From the NCBI GenBank assembly GCA_024362935.1, contig JANCRA010000174.1, positions 248,001 to 312,000 on the forward strand: a DNA stretch of 64,000 nucleotides, read 5' to 3'. The translations under genes and the position numbers were made by a program. The notes under the pieces were generated by a model, which was not told the origin of the DNA, did not search any database, and saw only the letters and a list, made by a program, of their open reading frames with translations. Position 1 is the first letter of the stretch. Each line of letters opens with the position of its first letter. This stretch comes from Setophaga petechia (lineage: Eukaryota > Chordata > Aves > Passeriformes > Parulidae). Below are positions 1-12,121 of this stretch, piece after piece.

Positions 1-1244
1 CAGATTTAATCCAAATTTAATCCAGATTTCCCAGCTGCTCCTGTCTGGAAAAGCCTGGTTTAACAGCCTGTCCCTGAGCCCGGTTTAACGAGGAGCTAAT
101 CCAGGGAAAGGCTTGGGGACAGATGAGCTCAGGCTGAGCTCAGGAATGTGAGAGGATCCGGAGGAGAATTCCTGGCAGGATTTTCCCTCCCTGCATCTCG
201 ATTTTTCTCAGCTCTCCACCCTCGGGGCAGGGAGGATTCCCAGGGAGGATTCTCCCAGGAAAATGGAATTTTTGGGAAGGATTTCCCAGGAAAAGGGACA
301 AGGCTTCCCTTGAGGAGCATCCTGTGATCCCCAGGGATGGGATCCAAAGGCATTTTGTAGGGAAAATCCCATTGATCCCCCACAACCATAAAATCCTAAA
401 ATCTTGGTGATTTTTACCTGGATTTTCAGGTACTAGATGCCACTAGAGTTGGAAAAATATGGAATATAGGATAACAGCAATGGGTTTTCTATATAAAAAT
501 CACTGTAACTCATTTATTAGAACCTTTATCAGAAATAAATTTGGATAATCTTAATGAAGAGCCACCTCAGCATGGCCACAATCCATAAAGCTCAGATGAT
601 AACTGTCCATGATATTGATAATAATGTGAATTATGTAGATAATATTTGTAATTTCCAAAAAAATCTCTTTTCCAAGGGGGATCCTGAGTGTTGCCAACTG
701 CCAGGGAATTTAGGACCAGCTTGTAAATTTAAATGCTTTCCAGAGAGCTGTTGGGATGTGTGTAAAATACTCACTTTGCTCCTAAAACATGGCAAGATTT
801 TGGTTTTTTTTCTTTTTTAATTTCTCTGCTTGAAAAGGAAGGAATATAGAATATATTGATAAGAAATAATAGCTGGGTCCCAACATGAATTATTGTCTCA
901 AGTGCCTTCAGTCCAGACCCAGAGAAACCCACAAGTGGTGTCCCCACATCAGAGCTTTAACTCCAGCAACAATTTGGGAAAAATCTCACCCCACACCTCC
1001 TTCCACATCCTGATGGAAATTTTGGGAGCCAAACTCATCCTTTTCCCTCAAAACCCATCTGTAAATTGAATTATCAGCCCCATCCACCGCCCTGATCTGG
1101 AATAAACGGATCCAACCCCACCAAGAACAAACCAACTGCACCCCCAGCACTGGAAAATCTGAGCCAGAAGCTCCTCAAAGGCACCAAATTGCCTCATTTT
1201 TCCTGAAACAACTTGGGGTTAGACACCAAAATACTCCTGGAAAG
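1..1244. other. Unique-looking noncoding DNA
   Basis: No repeat array, retroelement or supported coding exon is visible. The open frames here are under 90 codons and resemble no family I recognise. The first 30 bases contain a short doublet of the type aatccaaattt, too brief to call a repeat. Confidence 0.5.
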
Positions 1245-1470
1245 CCAGCGCCGTGTGTTTGTTTTAAATTAACTCGCACAAGTCCAGACAAAAATGGTAT
1301 TAAAAATATCTTAATGGGCTATTCTGCAGTCGTGCACTTAAGGGTTATTGCTCTTGACTGGCTCATAAATTATATTTTTATTTGCCAATAAAACAATAAG
1401 AATAATTTGGATTATTCTGCTTTCAGAAGGGATTATTTCTTTCCTCATAATCGTTGATAAATGGTGAAAT
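1245..1470. promoter_or_regulatory. Candidate conserved noncoding element
   Basis: This is an AT-rich but non-repetitive stretch with several homeodomain-type cores (TTAA, ATAATT, TAAT) and a CCAATAAAA motif. It differs from its repeat-rich surroundings in having no internal periodicity. The call rests only on complexity and composition. It is a guess until aligned to chicken or zebra finch. Confidence 0.25.
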
Positions 1471-2277
1471 ACGCTCCAGAACACCGAGCCATTCATGGAT
1501 CCATAAAGAAAGAGTGGAAAAATCCCCTAAGCTAGCAAGGGAACAAGAGCAAGCTGAATTCTGAAATTCATTACATGACAGATCTGCAGCGGTGGGTGAC
1601 CTGGGAGAGACCCAAAACTGAGCATTTTCTGTGCTCCACAGGTGGGATTTGCTGGGTGGAACGGGAGACTTTGGCTTTGTGGGAGCTGAGGAATATTTTC
1701 CCAAACTCTTGGAAACTTTGGAATAATAAATGACGCCTTTTGGTGAGGTCACTTGGAGCAATCTGTCACCCATCTGCTTCTGCAGGAGACAGAAAATGCC
1801 CTAAAAATGGAAAAAAATCCATCAGGATGGCTCTGAGCACAACCACAGCCCCAATCCATGGATAATTGGGGAAATCTCTGAAAATCCATGTTTTCACCAA
1901 AGTGGGAATTAAAGACAAGACCCCTGAGAGCATCACTGCCCTCTGACAGGAGCAGAGACAGAATTATCAGAATTATGGTAATATACTACCAGCCCAGGCT
2001 GGATTTAACAAAGCTGGGTTTTTCTAGACAATTTTTTTTGAGAGCATTTCAGACTGGCAGAAACAAAGGCCTGAGTTTCAAAACCTCTCTGGTGGGATCC
2101 TCTCTGCTCTCTTTGCTGCATTTCTTTTGTTGAACCTTTCCAAATCACCTTGACGTTCAACTTCCTTGTCCACACCGAGCAAATTCCTTCCCTTTCCCAT
2201 TCCAGCACTGGAAAAACCCAGTTGGCTTTGTTAAATTCAGTGAGCTTTGTTAAATTCACTTATCTTTGTTAAATTCA
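1471..2277. other. Noncoding DNA, nothing recognised
   Basis: No gene or mobile element is seen. The last 45 bases (about 2232-2277) carry three diverged copies of a 19-bp unit built on tttgttaaattca, directly abutting the next duplicated block. Confidence 0.45.
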
Positions 2278-3006
2278 CCCAAGATGAACCCAAATGGCCC
2301 CAAAATGCACGGCCGGGCACGGGGTCTGTCCCTGGGATCAGTTCTGCTCCATTTGCATCTTGCAGTTCATTGTCCCATCCCAGCTTTAGCCCATCCAGTC
2401 CCACCCTGCTTGTTTTTCTCTCTCCAGCCCACGCTGTTTGTGCTGCTGGGCTGAGATTTGGATCATTTGTCCTTGGTGCCCAGCTGGAGCAGGAATTGTT
2501 TTGTGTCCCTGCTCTGTGCACAGAGCTCAGCATCCCCTGATGTCAGCCCAGCCCCACACACTGAAGCAGCTCAGAACCTGAAACATAGAAAAGCTCAAAC
2601 CTGAGGCATCCCTGGTGTCGCTCTGTCCCTCTGTCCAGGGCTTTTGGGCATCAGTTTGGAAACCCCACGTGATCTGGAGCTTCGCTGGGTTTGGAGGTCA
2701 CTGCCCAAAAAATCAGATTCTCATCCCCACAATGATGAATTAGATCCAGAGGAGAGCAATGGGTGTTCAGTGAGCAACAGGAAATGACTTCCACAGATGA
2801 TTTCCTTCATCAAGGAACATCTCACAGTGCCACAGTTCTCATTTTTAGGTGCTTTTTTGTTACTCAGGACACCCAACCCTTCAACTCTTTCACCCTGAGC
2901 TGTCATTTTCAACTTGCAATGTTTTGGAATAAATGTGAAGCTCAGACTCACACACTAAAGCAGCACAGAACGTGAAAAATAGAAAAGCTCAAACCTGAGG
3001 CATCAC
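2278..3006 (-). repeat. Dispersed ~1.1-kb duplication, copy A (inverted, partial)
   Basis: The reverse complement of this stretch matches 16541-17460 and 21896-22690 nearly base for base, including the landmarks gtgcccggccgtgcatttt and ctgagctctgtgcacagag. Copy A lacks the ~155-bp internal piece present in the other two, and the far segment with caaggtggatccatgcagg. A short motif (cctcaggtttgagcttttct) occurs near both ends of the unit, about 400 bp apart here and 573 bp apart in copy B. This could mean an internal tandem duplication or the terminal repeats of an unclassified element. Open frames within it are not conserved in a way that suggests protein coding. Confidence 0.85.
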
Positions 3007-3193
3007 AGGACTCCCAGACCATGAACAAATCCATGGGCAGCTGAAGAAAAAAGCAGCCAGCAACTGAAAGATTCAGGCAGTTGTTAATTCTCCCCACACT
3101 GCTCTGGGAATCCTGAAATTTGTCACTTTTGATCCAAAATCTGCCTGGATCTCATGGCTCTGCTGTCACTGCTCCATCACATGGGACCAGTCA

Positions 3194-3691
3194 GGGATTA
3201 ATCGATGACACCACCAAAATCTTGGGAATAAAATGTTCCAAACCCAGAAAAAAAGAGATTTAACGTGGGCTGTAAGTCCGACTGGGATGGGCAGGGAAGG
3301 GGCAGAGCTGGGAGGAGATCCCAGGGAAATCTGAAATTCCCGAGGCCTGCAAATCCCCCCACTGAGGGATTAATTGGTGACACCACCAAAATCCTGGGAA
3401 CAAAACGTCCCAAACCCAGAAAAAAAGAGATTTAACGTGGGCTGTGAGGCAGACTGGGATTGGCAGGGAAGGGGCAGAGCTGAGAGGGGATCCCAGGGAA
3501 CTCTGAAATTCCCAAGGCCTGCAAATCCCCCCAGTGAGGGTTTCATCAATGACACCACCAAAATCCTGGGAACAAAATGTCCCAAACCCAGGAAAAAAGA
3601 GATTTAACGTGGGGTCTGAGGTAGATTGGGATTGGCAGGGAAGGGGCAGAGCTGGGAGGAGATCCCAGGGAAATCTGAAATTCCCAAGGCT
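3194..3691. repeat. 172-bp tandem repeat, 3 copies
   Basis: Copies begin at 3194, 3366 and 3538 (exact 172-bp spacing) and share gacaccaccaaaatc and gagatttaacgtggg. The third copy ends about 20 bp early. Copies are roughly 90% identical by eye. Because 172 is not a multiple of 3, the open frames across the copies do not represent a repeated protein. Confidence 0.93.
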
Positions 3692-4245
3692 GACTCCAAA
3701 CTGCAGCAGCCCCGGCTCATTCCAGGAGCCGCCTGCGGTTGGATGAAGTTTTGATCACTTGGAGGAGAAGCAGGGGGAAAAAAAAAAAATCAAATTGTTC
3801 TCGGAAATCACGGTTAATGTCGAAATGTGGTTGATATTAAATCGTAATCTGCAGTTTTCAAGCCTGCTGTTCCTCGAGGAAAACGTTTCCTGTTGGAATA
3901 TGAAGGTTCCCTTCTTACATCACTTCCTATGTCAGCCCCAACAAGCCTTCAACATGCATTAGTGCCTCGATAATGGTAATTTCCAAAGGATTGTTTGGGG
4001 GAAAAAAACTCCACCTGGGCAAAATTCCAATCATATGGATCAATTTAGCCCTGGAACAGGGGGATTTTTGACACTGGATCCAAATGGGGCTTTCAGCAGA
4101 GCTTTGCTTCGCTGCAGCTCGGTTTAAGGAACATTTTTGGCCGTCACTCCCAGCACCAAAATGAATTTATTTGCTGCTAAACTGAGTGTGCAGGCGAAAT
4201 TTCCTTTAATCCCACACTGATGGATCACTGTGTGTGGAATGGAAC
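3692..4245. other. Noncoding DNA with a possible conserved element
   Basis: No gene is seen. The part at about 3790-3970 is non-repetitive and AT-rich, with ggttaatgtcg, gatattaaatcg and cttcaacatgcattag. It could be a conserved noncoding element. The remainder has no recognisable content. Confidence 0.3.
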
Positions 4246-5091
4246 AGAAATTATGCACCCAAGTGTAAGAATTTATAGTAATAATATTAATAATAATAGA
4301 AATTATGCACCCAAGTGTAAGAATTTACAGTAATAATAATAACAACAGAAATTATGCACCTAAGTGTAATAATTTAGAGTAATAACAATAAAAAAAAATT
4401 AGAAATTTTGCACCCAAGTGTAAGAATTTATAGTAATAATATTAATAATAATAGAAATTATGCACCCAAGTGTAAGAACTTATAGTAATAATAATAACAA
4501 CAACAGAAACTATGCACCCAAGTGTAAGAATTTATAGTCATAATATTAATAATAATAGAAATTATGCACCCAAGTGTAAGAATTTATAGTAATAATAATA
4601 ACAACAACATAAATTATGCACCCAAGTGTAAGAATGTATAGTAATATTAATAATAATAATAGAAATTATGCACCAAGTATAATAATTTATACTAATAACA
4701 ATGACAATAACAATTGCAATAATAATAATAGAAATTATGCACCCAAGTGTAAGAATTTATAGTAATAATATTAATAATAATAGAAATTATGCACCCAAGT
4801 GTAAGAATTTATAGTAATAATATTAATAATAATAGAAATTATGCACCCAAGTGTAAGAATTTATAGTAATAATAATAACAACAACAGAAATTATGCACCT
4901 AAGTGTAATAATTTAGAGTAATAACAATGAAAAAAAAATAGAAATTTTGCACCCAAGTGTAAGAATGTATAGTAATAATATTAATAATAATAATAGAAAT
5001 TATGCACCAAGTATAATAATTTATACTAATAACAATGACAATAACAATTACAATAATAATAATAGAAATTATGCACCCAAGTGTAAGAATT

Positions 5092-5130
<39 letters not shown>

Positions 5131-5159
5131 TATAATAATAATAGAAATTATGCACCCAT
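4246..5159. repeat. ~52-bp AT-rich tandem repeat, ~17 copies
   Basis: The unit is a constant core (gaaattatgcacccaagtg, then taagaattta) followed by a variable AAT/ATT trinucleotide run. The core recurs about every 50-54 bp. Some cores vary (ttttgcaccc, gcaccaagtataataa) in a pattern that itself repeats, for example near 4668 and 5001, which suggests duplication of blocks of several units. The array ends in a pure AAT run at about 5095-5140. Confidence 0.93.
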
Positions 5160-5503
5160 AGGGTTTAATATTTTATTTATTGTGGATTGATCCATCAGTT
5201 TGTGGTAGAAATGTTCACAGGATTATAAAATCAATATTTTATTTATCCTGGATTGATCCATCAGTTTGTGGTAGAAATGTTCACAGGATTATAAAATCAA
5301 TATTTTATTAATCATGGATTGATCCATCAGTTTGTGGTAGAAATGCCCACAGGATTATAAAATCAATATTTTATTTATTGTGGATTGATCCATCAGTTTG
5401 TGGCAGAAATGCTCACAGGATTATAAAATCAATATTGTATTTATCATGGATTTATCTATCAGTTTGTGGCAGAAATGCTCACAGGATTATAAAATAATAA
5501 ACC
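5160..5503. repeat. 66-bp tandem repeat, 5 copies
   Basis: The motif tggattgatccatcagttt (with small changes) recurs at 5183, 5249, 5315, 5381 and 5447, a constant 66-bp period. Units also share aggattataaaatcaatat. The array directly follows the preceding AT-rich array, sharing a boundary near 5160. Confidence 0.93.
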
Positions 5504-6222
5504 ATTTTATTTCCACATGGGAATATTGCTGTGTTTGATCCTAAATTTGGATTTTTATCACTGCTAAATCCAGTGTTACTAAAATAATTTAATATATAAT
5601 TATATATATTATTAACATATAATTTTATAGTTTATTTATTTATTTAGTTATATAATAATTCTATTTCCACAGTGAAATATTGCTATATTTGATCCCAAAT
5701 TCTGATTTTTATCATTGCTAAATCAAGTGTTAATTAAATAATTTAATATATAACAAATCAGTCTATTTCCACTTTGAAATATTGTGCACTTGATCCTAAA
5801 TTCAGATTTTTATCATTGCTAAACCCAGTGTTAATTAAATAATTTAATATATAACACATCAGTCTATTTCCACTTTGATATATTGTGCACTTGATCCTAA
5901 ATTCAGATTTTTATCATTGCTGCATCCAGTGCTAACTATATAATTTAATATATAACAAATCAGTCTATTTCCACTTTGATATATTGTGCACTTGATCCTA
6001 AATTCAGATTTTTATCATGCTAAATCCAGTGTTAATTAAATAATTTAATATATAACAAATCAGTCTATTTCCACTTTGATATATTGTGCACTTGATCCTA
6101 AATTCAGATTTTTTTCTATAATACCATTCAATTTCCACATTGAAATATTGTTCCACTTGATCCTAAATTCAGATTTTTATCACTGCTGCATCCAGTGTTA
6201 ATTAAATAATTTACTGTATAAC
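5504..6222. repeat. ~100-bp AT-rich tandem repeat, ~7 copies
   Basis: Units share cttgatcctaaattcagat, a gctaaatccagtgttaatt block and aaataatttaatatataac. Spacing is about 98-100 bp in the centre and longer at the left edge, where units carry an extra AT-rich insertion (about 5580-5660). The last unit is shortened. Confidence 0.9.
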
Positions 6223-6967
6223 CTCAGTGAAATAAAGGATAAAATCAATGAGAGCAAAATGTAACATCCACTGGAAATTTCTATTTAAATTGAATTTTTT
6301 TCCTCAGCCAAGAGCACGGTGTGTTCCTGACACGTTCAGAGTGGCTGGAGCATGTGTTATTTATTAGAAAATTGATCAATTTTCACACAGTTCACCATCC
6401 GTGGCACCACACATTAAATTTGGATCCGTCACCCTGACAAATAATTCAGCTGCAATGGAAATGGAGCAGTGCTGTCATGCTGGGAATATGCTGCACTTTA
6501 CATATATTATCCTTTTTTTATTTGCATGCAGAGGGGATTTTTCTCTCAAAAATCTGCCCAGAATCTTTTCCCTCTGTTAATATTGAAGGGAAAAAAAATA
6601 TTCCTGGTTTATCAGAGGAAATAAGGAAAGAGATAAAGCTGGAAAATTCTCTTTTCTTTTTGTCTCTTGATGTAATTCATTAAAAGCTTTTGGTTGGCCC
6701 ACACATCTGATGAAATAAATGCTGGTTTATTTCAAGTAGAGTGAGAAAGGAAAAAAGCTCTTTTCCTGTCATTAATACCAGGGAAACTCAAGAAATGAAT
6801 TCAGAGAAATAAATCAGTTTTTCGTTGGTGTTGGGAGCAGGACCTGCCCTTTTCCATCTTGAATTAATCTCAAATCTTGAATTAATCTCAAATCTACAGA
6901 GAAAACTGGACTTGATGTGCTCGGTGCAGGGGGGATGCTGCGGGGTTCAGGACCAAAGATCCTTCCC
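6223..6967. other. AT-rich low-repeat noncoding DNA
   Basis: No gene or repeat array is seen. The stretch at about 6240-6720 is rich in AT and TAAT/AATTA-type motifs and free of simple repeats, so a conserved noncoding element is possible. Near 6858-6895 the phrase cttgaattaatctcaaat occurs twice in a row. Confidence 0.3.
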
Positions 6968-7693
6968 AGTGGGGTCAGGCCCAGACTTTTCCTCTCATAA
7001 ATAGTCCAGGTTTAGCTGAACCCGGAGTTAATCTGGGATTGGTGTGGATTGGGGAATTTCCATGGAATTCTGTGGAGATTGGGCTCCTTCCCCTTGTACA
7101 GGGATTTATCCTGGGTTAAAAATGAGATTTTTGATCTACCCCAGAACTGGACTGGAGCAAGTGGGGTCAGGCTCAGTCTTTCTCATAAATAGTCCAGGTT
7201 TAGCTGAACCCGGAGTTAATCTGGGATTGATGTGGATTGGGGAATTTCCATGGAATTCTGCAGAGATTTGGCTCCTGTCCCTTGTGCAGGGATTTATCCT
7301 GGGTTAAAAATGAGATTTTTATCCACCCCAGAACTGGACTGGAGCAAGTCGGGTCAGGCCCAGCCTTTCCCTCTCTCTTAAATAGTCCAGGTTTAGCTGA
7401 ACCCGGAGTTAATCCAGGACTGGTGTGGGTTTGGGAATTTCCATGGAATTCTGTGGAGATTTGGCTCCTTCCCCTTGTGCAGGGATTTATTCTGGGTTAA
7501 AAATGAGATTTTTTATCTACCCCAGAACTGGACTGGAGCAAGTGGGGTCAGGCTCAGTCTTTCTCATAAATAGTCCAGGTTTAGCTGAACCCAGAGTTAA
7601 TCCAGGACTGGTGTGGGTTTGGGAATTTCCATGGAATTCTGCAGAGATTTGGCTCCTGTCCCAGTGCAGGGATTTATCCTGGGTTAAAAATGA
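6968..7693. repeat. ~188-bp tandem repeat, 4 copies
   Basis: The motif atagtccaggtttagctgaa starts at 7001, 7189, 7382 and 7570 (spacing 188, 193, 188), with a partial unit to the left. Units also share ggaatttccatggaattctg and gggatttatcctgggttaaa. Apparent 87-codon open frames repeat with the units and are not evidence of a gene. Confidence 0.93.
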
Positions 7694-7787
7694 GCAGATT
7701 TCATTGTCCCCACCACCCTTCTGTCTGTCCTTGGGACTCAGCAGAGCAAATCCTGCTGCCTGCAGAGCTTGGGCAGCCAGACAGGAT

Positions 7788-8440
7788 CCCCAAAATCCAT
7801 CCCAAAATGCATGGCTTGTACAGCCAGGCAGGATTCATCCCAAAATCCAGCCCCAAAATCCATCCCCAAAATGCATGGCTTGTACAGCCAGGCAGGATTC
7901 ATCCCCAAAATCCATCCCCAAAATCCATCCCCAAAATGCATGGCTTGTACAGCCAGGGAGAATCCCCCAAAATCCCCCAAATGCATCCCAAACACATCCC
8001 ATGTGCAGCTGGGCTGGGTTCCCCCAAAATCCATCCCCAAAATCCATCCCCAGAACTCATCCCTTGTGCAGCCAGGGAGGGTTCCCCCAAATCCATCCCC
8101 AAAATCCATCCCTTGTACAACCAGGAGGATCCCCCAAATCCATCCCCAAAATGCATGGCTTGTACAGCCAGTCAGGATCCCTCAAAATCCATCCCCCAAA
8201 ATCCATCCCCAAAATCCATCCCTTGTGCAGCCAGGCAGGGTTCCCCAAAATCCATCCCCAAAATCCATTCCTTGTGCAGCCAGGGAGGATCCCCCAAAAT
8301 CCATCCCCAAAATCCATCCCTTGTGCAGCCAGGCAGGGTCCCCCCAAATCCATCCCCAAAATCCATCCCTAAACCCACCCCATGTGCAACCAGGTCGGAT
8401 CCCCCCAAATCCATTCCCCAAATCCCCCAAATCCATCCCA
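7788..8440. repeat. CCCCAAAATCCAT minisatellite, first array
   Basis: Roughly 13-bp units (ccccaaaatccat) are interspersed with a longer linker of the type ccttgtgcagccaggcagg. The order of short units and linkers is irregular. All three plus frames and several minus frames stay open for 200-300 codons because the unit contains no stop in most registers. The minus strand is rich in ggggatggattttgggg, a possible G-quadruplex former. Confidence 0.9.
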
Positions 8441-9194
8441 GCCCCGTCCCTTGTTCAGCCGGGCCGGTTCCCCTCCCTCCATCCCAACGCCAGCAGCACC
8501 ACGAGCTCATTTTTCATTTTTCAGCTCCTTTCCAGCCTCCTCCGGGCTCCGGCTCCAGGCAGGAGCCAGCCGGGCAGACTCACCAATATTTTCATAATTA
8601 ACTGACCCAGAATGTTCATAATTTGTAAACACAGTAAAAGAGCCGGGAGACAGAGGGGCAGCGTGTGGTGTGACGGGCAGGGGGAGGCAGGGAGGGAGGG
8701 AAGGAGGGAGGGAAACGTTTCCTCAGGCAATTCACGTTGGATTCAGGAAATCTGGGAAGGTGCCCGCTGCCGTTAAGTGATCGGGCTCACGGCTCAAAGC
8801 GATTTTTCTTGAAGTGTCACCGCCGCACACACAACCACCGTGTGTTCTTTTCTTGGCTCTGCTTCCCCCGCTGCTGCTCCAAGGCTGCTCCAGCCTGGTT
8901 TGCATCCACTCGCTCCAGCAGGGAACGGGACAAAACTGGGGTTTGATGCCTGTGCTGCTCCTCCTCCTCCTCCTCCTCTCGCTTCCACCAGAAGGGGCCC
9001 TCCCGATTTTTGGGATTGGGACAGAAGTGCTGGGAGTGGATGGACGGCAAGGGTGAGGATTGGTGTCTGTGTGCAGGAGTGGAAAAGGAATAAAGAATGT
9101 CAGGAGACATCCAGAGTGTGTTTGCCAGACTGGGCTGATGTGGCAGCTCCAGACTCCAGCCCTGCCTCTGCTTCTGGGCTTGGGTTCCAGATGC
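8441..9194. other. Noncoding spacer with G-run cluster and CTC run
   Basis: This spacer separates two arrays of the same minisatellite. It holds a G-run cluster on the plus strand (8674-8712, at least six runs of three or more G) and a (CTC)n microsatellite of about eight units near 8957-8980. No coding sequence is recognised. Confidence 0.5.
8674..8712 (+). other. Potential G-quadruplex motif
   Basis: Within 39 bases there are G-runs separated by one to four bases (gggcaggggg, then repeats of gagg/gagggag). This satisfies the usual rule of four runs of at least three G with short loops. Folding is inferred, not seen. Confidence 0.6.
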
Positions 9195-9541
9195 TCCAAA
9201 ATCCATCCCCAAAACCCATCTCCAAAATCCATCCCCAATCTATCCCAAAAATCCATCCTTTGTGCAGCAGGGCAGGATCCCCCAAAATCCATCCCCAAAA
9301 TCCATCTCCAAAATCCATCCCTTGTGCAGCCAGAGAGGATCCTCCAAAATCCATCTCCAAAATCCATCCCCAAAATCCATCTCCAAAATCCATCTCCAAA
9401 ATCCATCTCCAAAATCCATCCCCAAAATCCATCTCCAAAATCCATCTCCAAAATCCATCCCCAAAACCATCCCTTGTGCAGCCTAACCCTAACCCCAAAA
9501 TCCCCAAAACCCATCCCCAAAATCCATCTCCAAAATCCAAT
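9195..9541. repeat. CCAAAATCCAT minisatellite, second array
   Basis: This is the same family as 7788-8440, including the ccttgtgcagcc linker, but with a second unit type ctccaaaatccat alternating with ccccaaaatccat. It contains two telomere-like hexamers (ccctaaccc) at about 9484-9497, embedded in the array. Its separation from the first array by ~750 bp of unrelated sequence suggests either an insertion that split one array or transposition of part of it. Confidence 0.9.
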
Positions 9542-9545
9542 GTCT

Positions 9546-9790
9546 AATTTGGATTTTGTGTCCTCCTTTCCCTCCTTCCTCCATCATGGCACAGAGTCTG
9601 TGCTCACACAAATTCTGTCCCAAACTTGGATTTTGTGTCCCCTTTTCCTCCTTCCTCATGGCACAGAGTCCAGGGTGTGCACACACAAATTCGGTCCCAA
9701 AATTCGGATTTTGTGTCCTCCTTTCCCTCCTTCCTCCCATGCATAGCACACAAATTTTGCACACACAAATTCTGGCCCGATTTTGAAATC
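9546..9790. repeat. ~80-bp tandem repeat, 3 copies
   Basis: Three diverged units share ggattttgtgtcctcctttc, catggcacagagt and cacacaaattc. The array follows the minisatellite within a few bases. Confidence 0.85.
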
Positions 9791-10227
9791 AACCTGGAAT
9801 AATTTGCCCAAATTACCGACAGGAACACGGTGTCCTGTTTGCTGCTGTTTTTCCCTCTCTAAATAAAAGATAAACAGGAGATAATCCCTCCCTCACCCCC
9901 ATCCACCCCCTGAGCCCCACACTCCCCAGGGAGGCACCCAAGCCATGTGGAGCTGAGGAGCTCTCAGGATACCAAAGGCTACCTGCAGGGGAGGAAATGT
10001 TTTTTCTGGGTTTTTTGAGCTGTGGTTTCCTCTTTTTTGGGGGTGTCAGAGACTTTCAGCACCCAGCCAGACAAGGATTAGCAGAGCTCCCTGGGATTGT
10101 TGTAGGGATGGTTTTAATCCACCCACAGCTCTTGGCGCTGCTGCTGCTGCTCCCACTCCAGGAAATCTTGAACTGTTTATTGATTCAAAGGCAAGAAAAC
10201 AGAACATTGGGATGGAGATAACTGGCC
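9791..10227. other. Noncoding DNA, nothing recognised
   Basis: No repeat array or mobile element is seen. A CTG trinucleotide run of four units lies near 10138-10150. Confidence 0.45.
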
Positions 10228-10806
10228 AGAGACAGCAGTCTGCAAGTCACCCAAATAAATAGTTTCCATTAATTGAGACCCAGCTTTTGGGGAGGAATGA
10301 GCAAGAACATCACCTGAAGTCACCCAGATAAATATTTCCATTAATTGAGACCCAGTTTGGGGCAGGAAGGAGCAAGAACATCACCTGAAGTCACCCAAAT
10401 AAATATTTCCAATAATTGAGACCCAGTTTTTTGGGGGAAAGAAGGAGCAAGAACATTACCTGCAAGTCACCCAAATAAATATTTCCATTAATTGAGACCC
10501 AGTTTGGGGGAAAGAAGGAGCAAGAACATCACCTGAAGTCACCCAAATAAATATTTCCATTATTGGAGACCCAGTTTGGGGCAGGAAGGAGTAAGAACAT
10601 CACCTGCAAGTCACCCAGATAAATATTTCCATTAATAATTGAGACCCAGTTTGGGGGGAGGAAGGAGCAAGAACATCACCTGAAGTCACCCAAATAAATA
10701 TTTCCAATAATTGAGACCCAGTTTGGGGGAAAGAAGGAGCAAGAACATCACCTGAAGTCACCCAAATAAATATTCCATTATTGAGACCCAGTTTGGGGCA
10801 GGAAGG
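10228..10806. repeat. ~73-bp tandem repeat, 8 copies
   Basis: Units share agtcacccaaataaatattt, attgagacccagttt and ggagcaagaacatcacctg. Spacing is 71-83 bp. Length changes come from the G-run after cccagttt and small indels in the AT part. A 79-codon minus-strand open frame here is repeat-derived. Confidence 0.92.
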
Positions 10807-11000
10807 AGGACCTGACTCAGGAGTGAGAATTTCTTGCAAATCTCCATTTTCTTGTTTGTTTTTTCATGGGCAGACCCTCAAGTGCTGCCTTGGCTGAAGG
10901 TGGCACAGCCCCAGACCAGGTGTCCAAGTCCAGACTTGGCCTGATTTGGGCTGGACTAAGTCTGGCTTTGCTAGGAGAGGGGGCTGGTTGGTTTGCCTGG
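10807..11000. other. Short noncoding spacer
   Basis: It separates two unrelated arrays. Nothing is recognised. Confidence 0.4.
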
Positions 11001-11950
11001 GCTATTTCAGTGTTTTAGTGCAGATATTTCAGGGTTTTAGTGCAGATATTTCAGAGTTTAAGTGCAAATATTTCAGGGTTTCAGTGCAGACATTTCAATG
11101 TTTCAATGTAGATATTCAGATTTCAATGCAGATATTTCAGGGTTTGCAGCTATTGCAGTGTTTCAGTGCAAATATTTAAGGATTTCAATGCAGACCTTTC
11201 AGTGTTTCGCTGCAGATATTTCAGGGTTCCATTGCAGATATTTCAGATTTCACTGCAGATATTTCAGTGTTTCACTGCAGATATTTCAGATTTCAATGCA
11301 GATATTTCAGTGTTTCAATGCAGATATTTCAGGGTTCCATTGCAGATATTTCACTGTTTTAGTGCAGATATGTCAGAGTTGCAGAGCAGACATTTCAGGG
11401 TTCCATTGCAGACATTTCAATGTTTCAATGTAGATATTTCAGATTTCACTGCAGATATTTCAGGGTTTTAGTGCAGATATTTCAGAGCTTAAGTGCAAAT
11501 ATTTCAATGTTTCAGTGCAGACATTTCAATGTTCCAATGCAGATATTTCAGGGTTTGCAGCTATTCTCAGTGTTTCAGTGCATATATTTAAGGACTTCAA
11601 TGCAGATATTTCAGACTTTCAGTACAAATATTAAATACAGATATTTCAGTGTTTCAATGCAAATATTTCAGGATTTAAATGCAGATATTTCAGAGTTTCA
11701 CTGCAGACATTTCAGTGTTTCACTGCAGATATTTCAGGATTTCACTGCAGATATTTCAGTGTTTCAGTACAAATATTAAGTGCAGATATTTCAGTGTTTC
11801 ACTGCAGACATTTCAGTGTTTCACTGCAGATATTTCAGTGTTTCGCTGCAGATATTTCAGGATTCAAATGCAGATATTTCAGTGTTTCACTGCAGATATT
11901 TCAGTGTTTCACTACAGATATTTCATGGTTTCACTGCAGATATTTCAGGC
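11001..11950. repeat. 22-bp minisatellite, ~43 units
   Basis: The unit is gcagatatttcagtgtttca plus two variable bases, with many variants (agggtttt, gatttcaa, agggttcc) and occasional one-base indels. The array spans about 950 bp. Open frames of 100-370 codons read through it because few registers contain stops. The encoded peptides are simple periodic repeats and resemble no known family. Confidence 0.93.
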
Positions 11951-12121
11951 GTTTTTTCAGCAGGGTTCTTGCCTTGCTGAGAAACCCTTCCTGCTTCCTG
12001 TTTGCCCTCCTGGTGCTGTTTCCAAAACAAAATTCCCGCTGCCTTTGGCAAACACGGCGGCAGCTGAGCAGGAGGGCAGGCTGCAGGTCAGTGGCACAGC
12101 CAGGGCAGCCCCTGGTTGCTG

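Noticed and set aside
7425..8605. Open frames of 278-315 codons
   Set aside because: They coincide with the CCCCAAAATCCAT minisatellite; several frames on both strands are open at once and the peptides are pure repeats.
9482..9497. Telomere-like ccctaaccc
   Set aside because: Only two hexamers within a related C/A-rich array; not an interstitial telomere.
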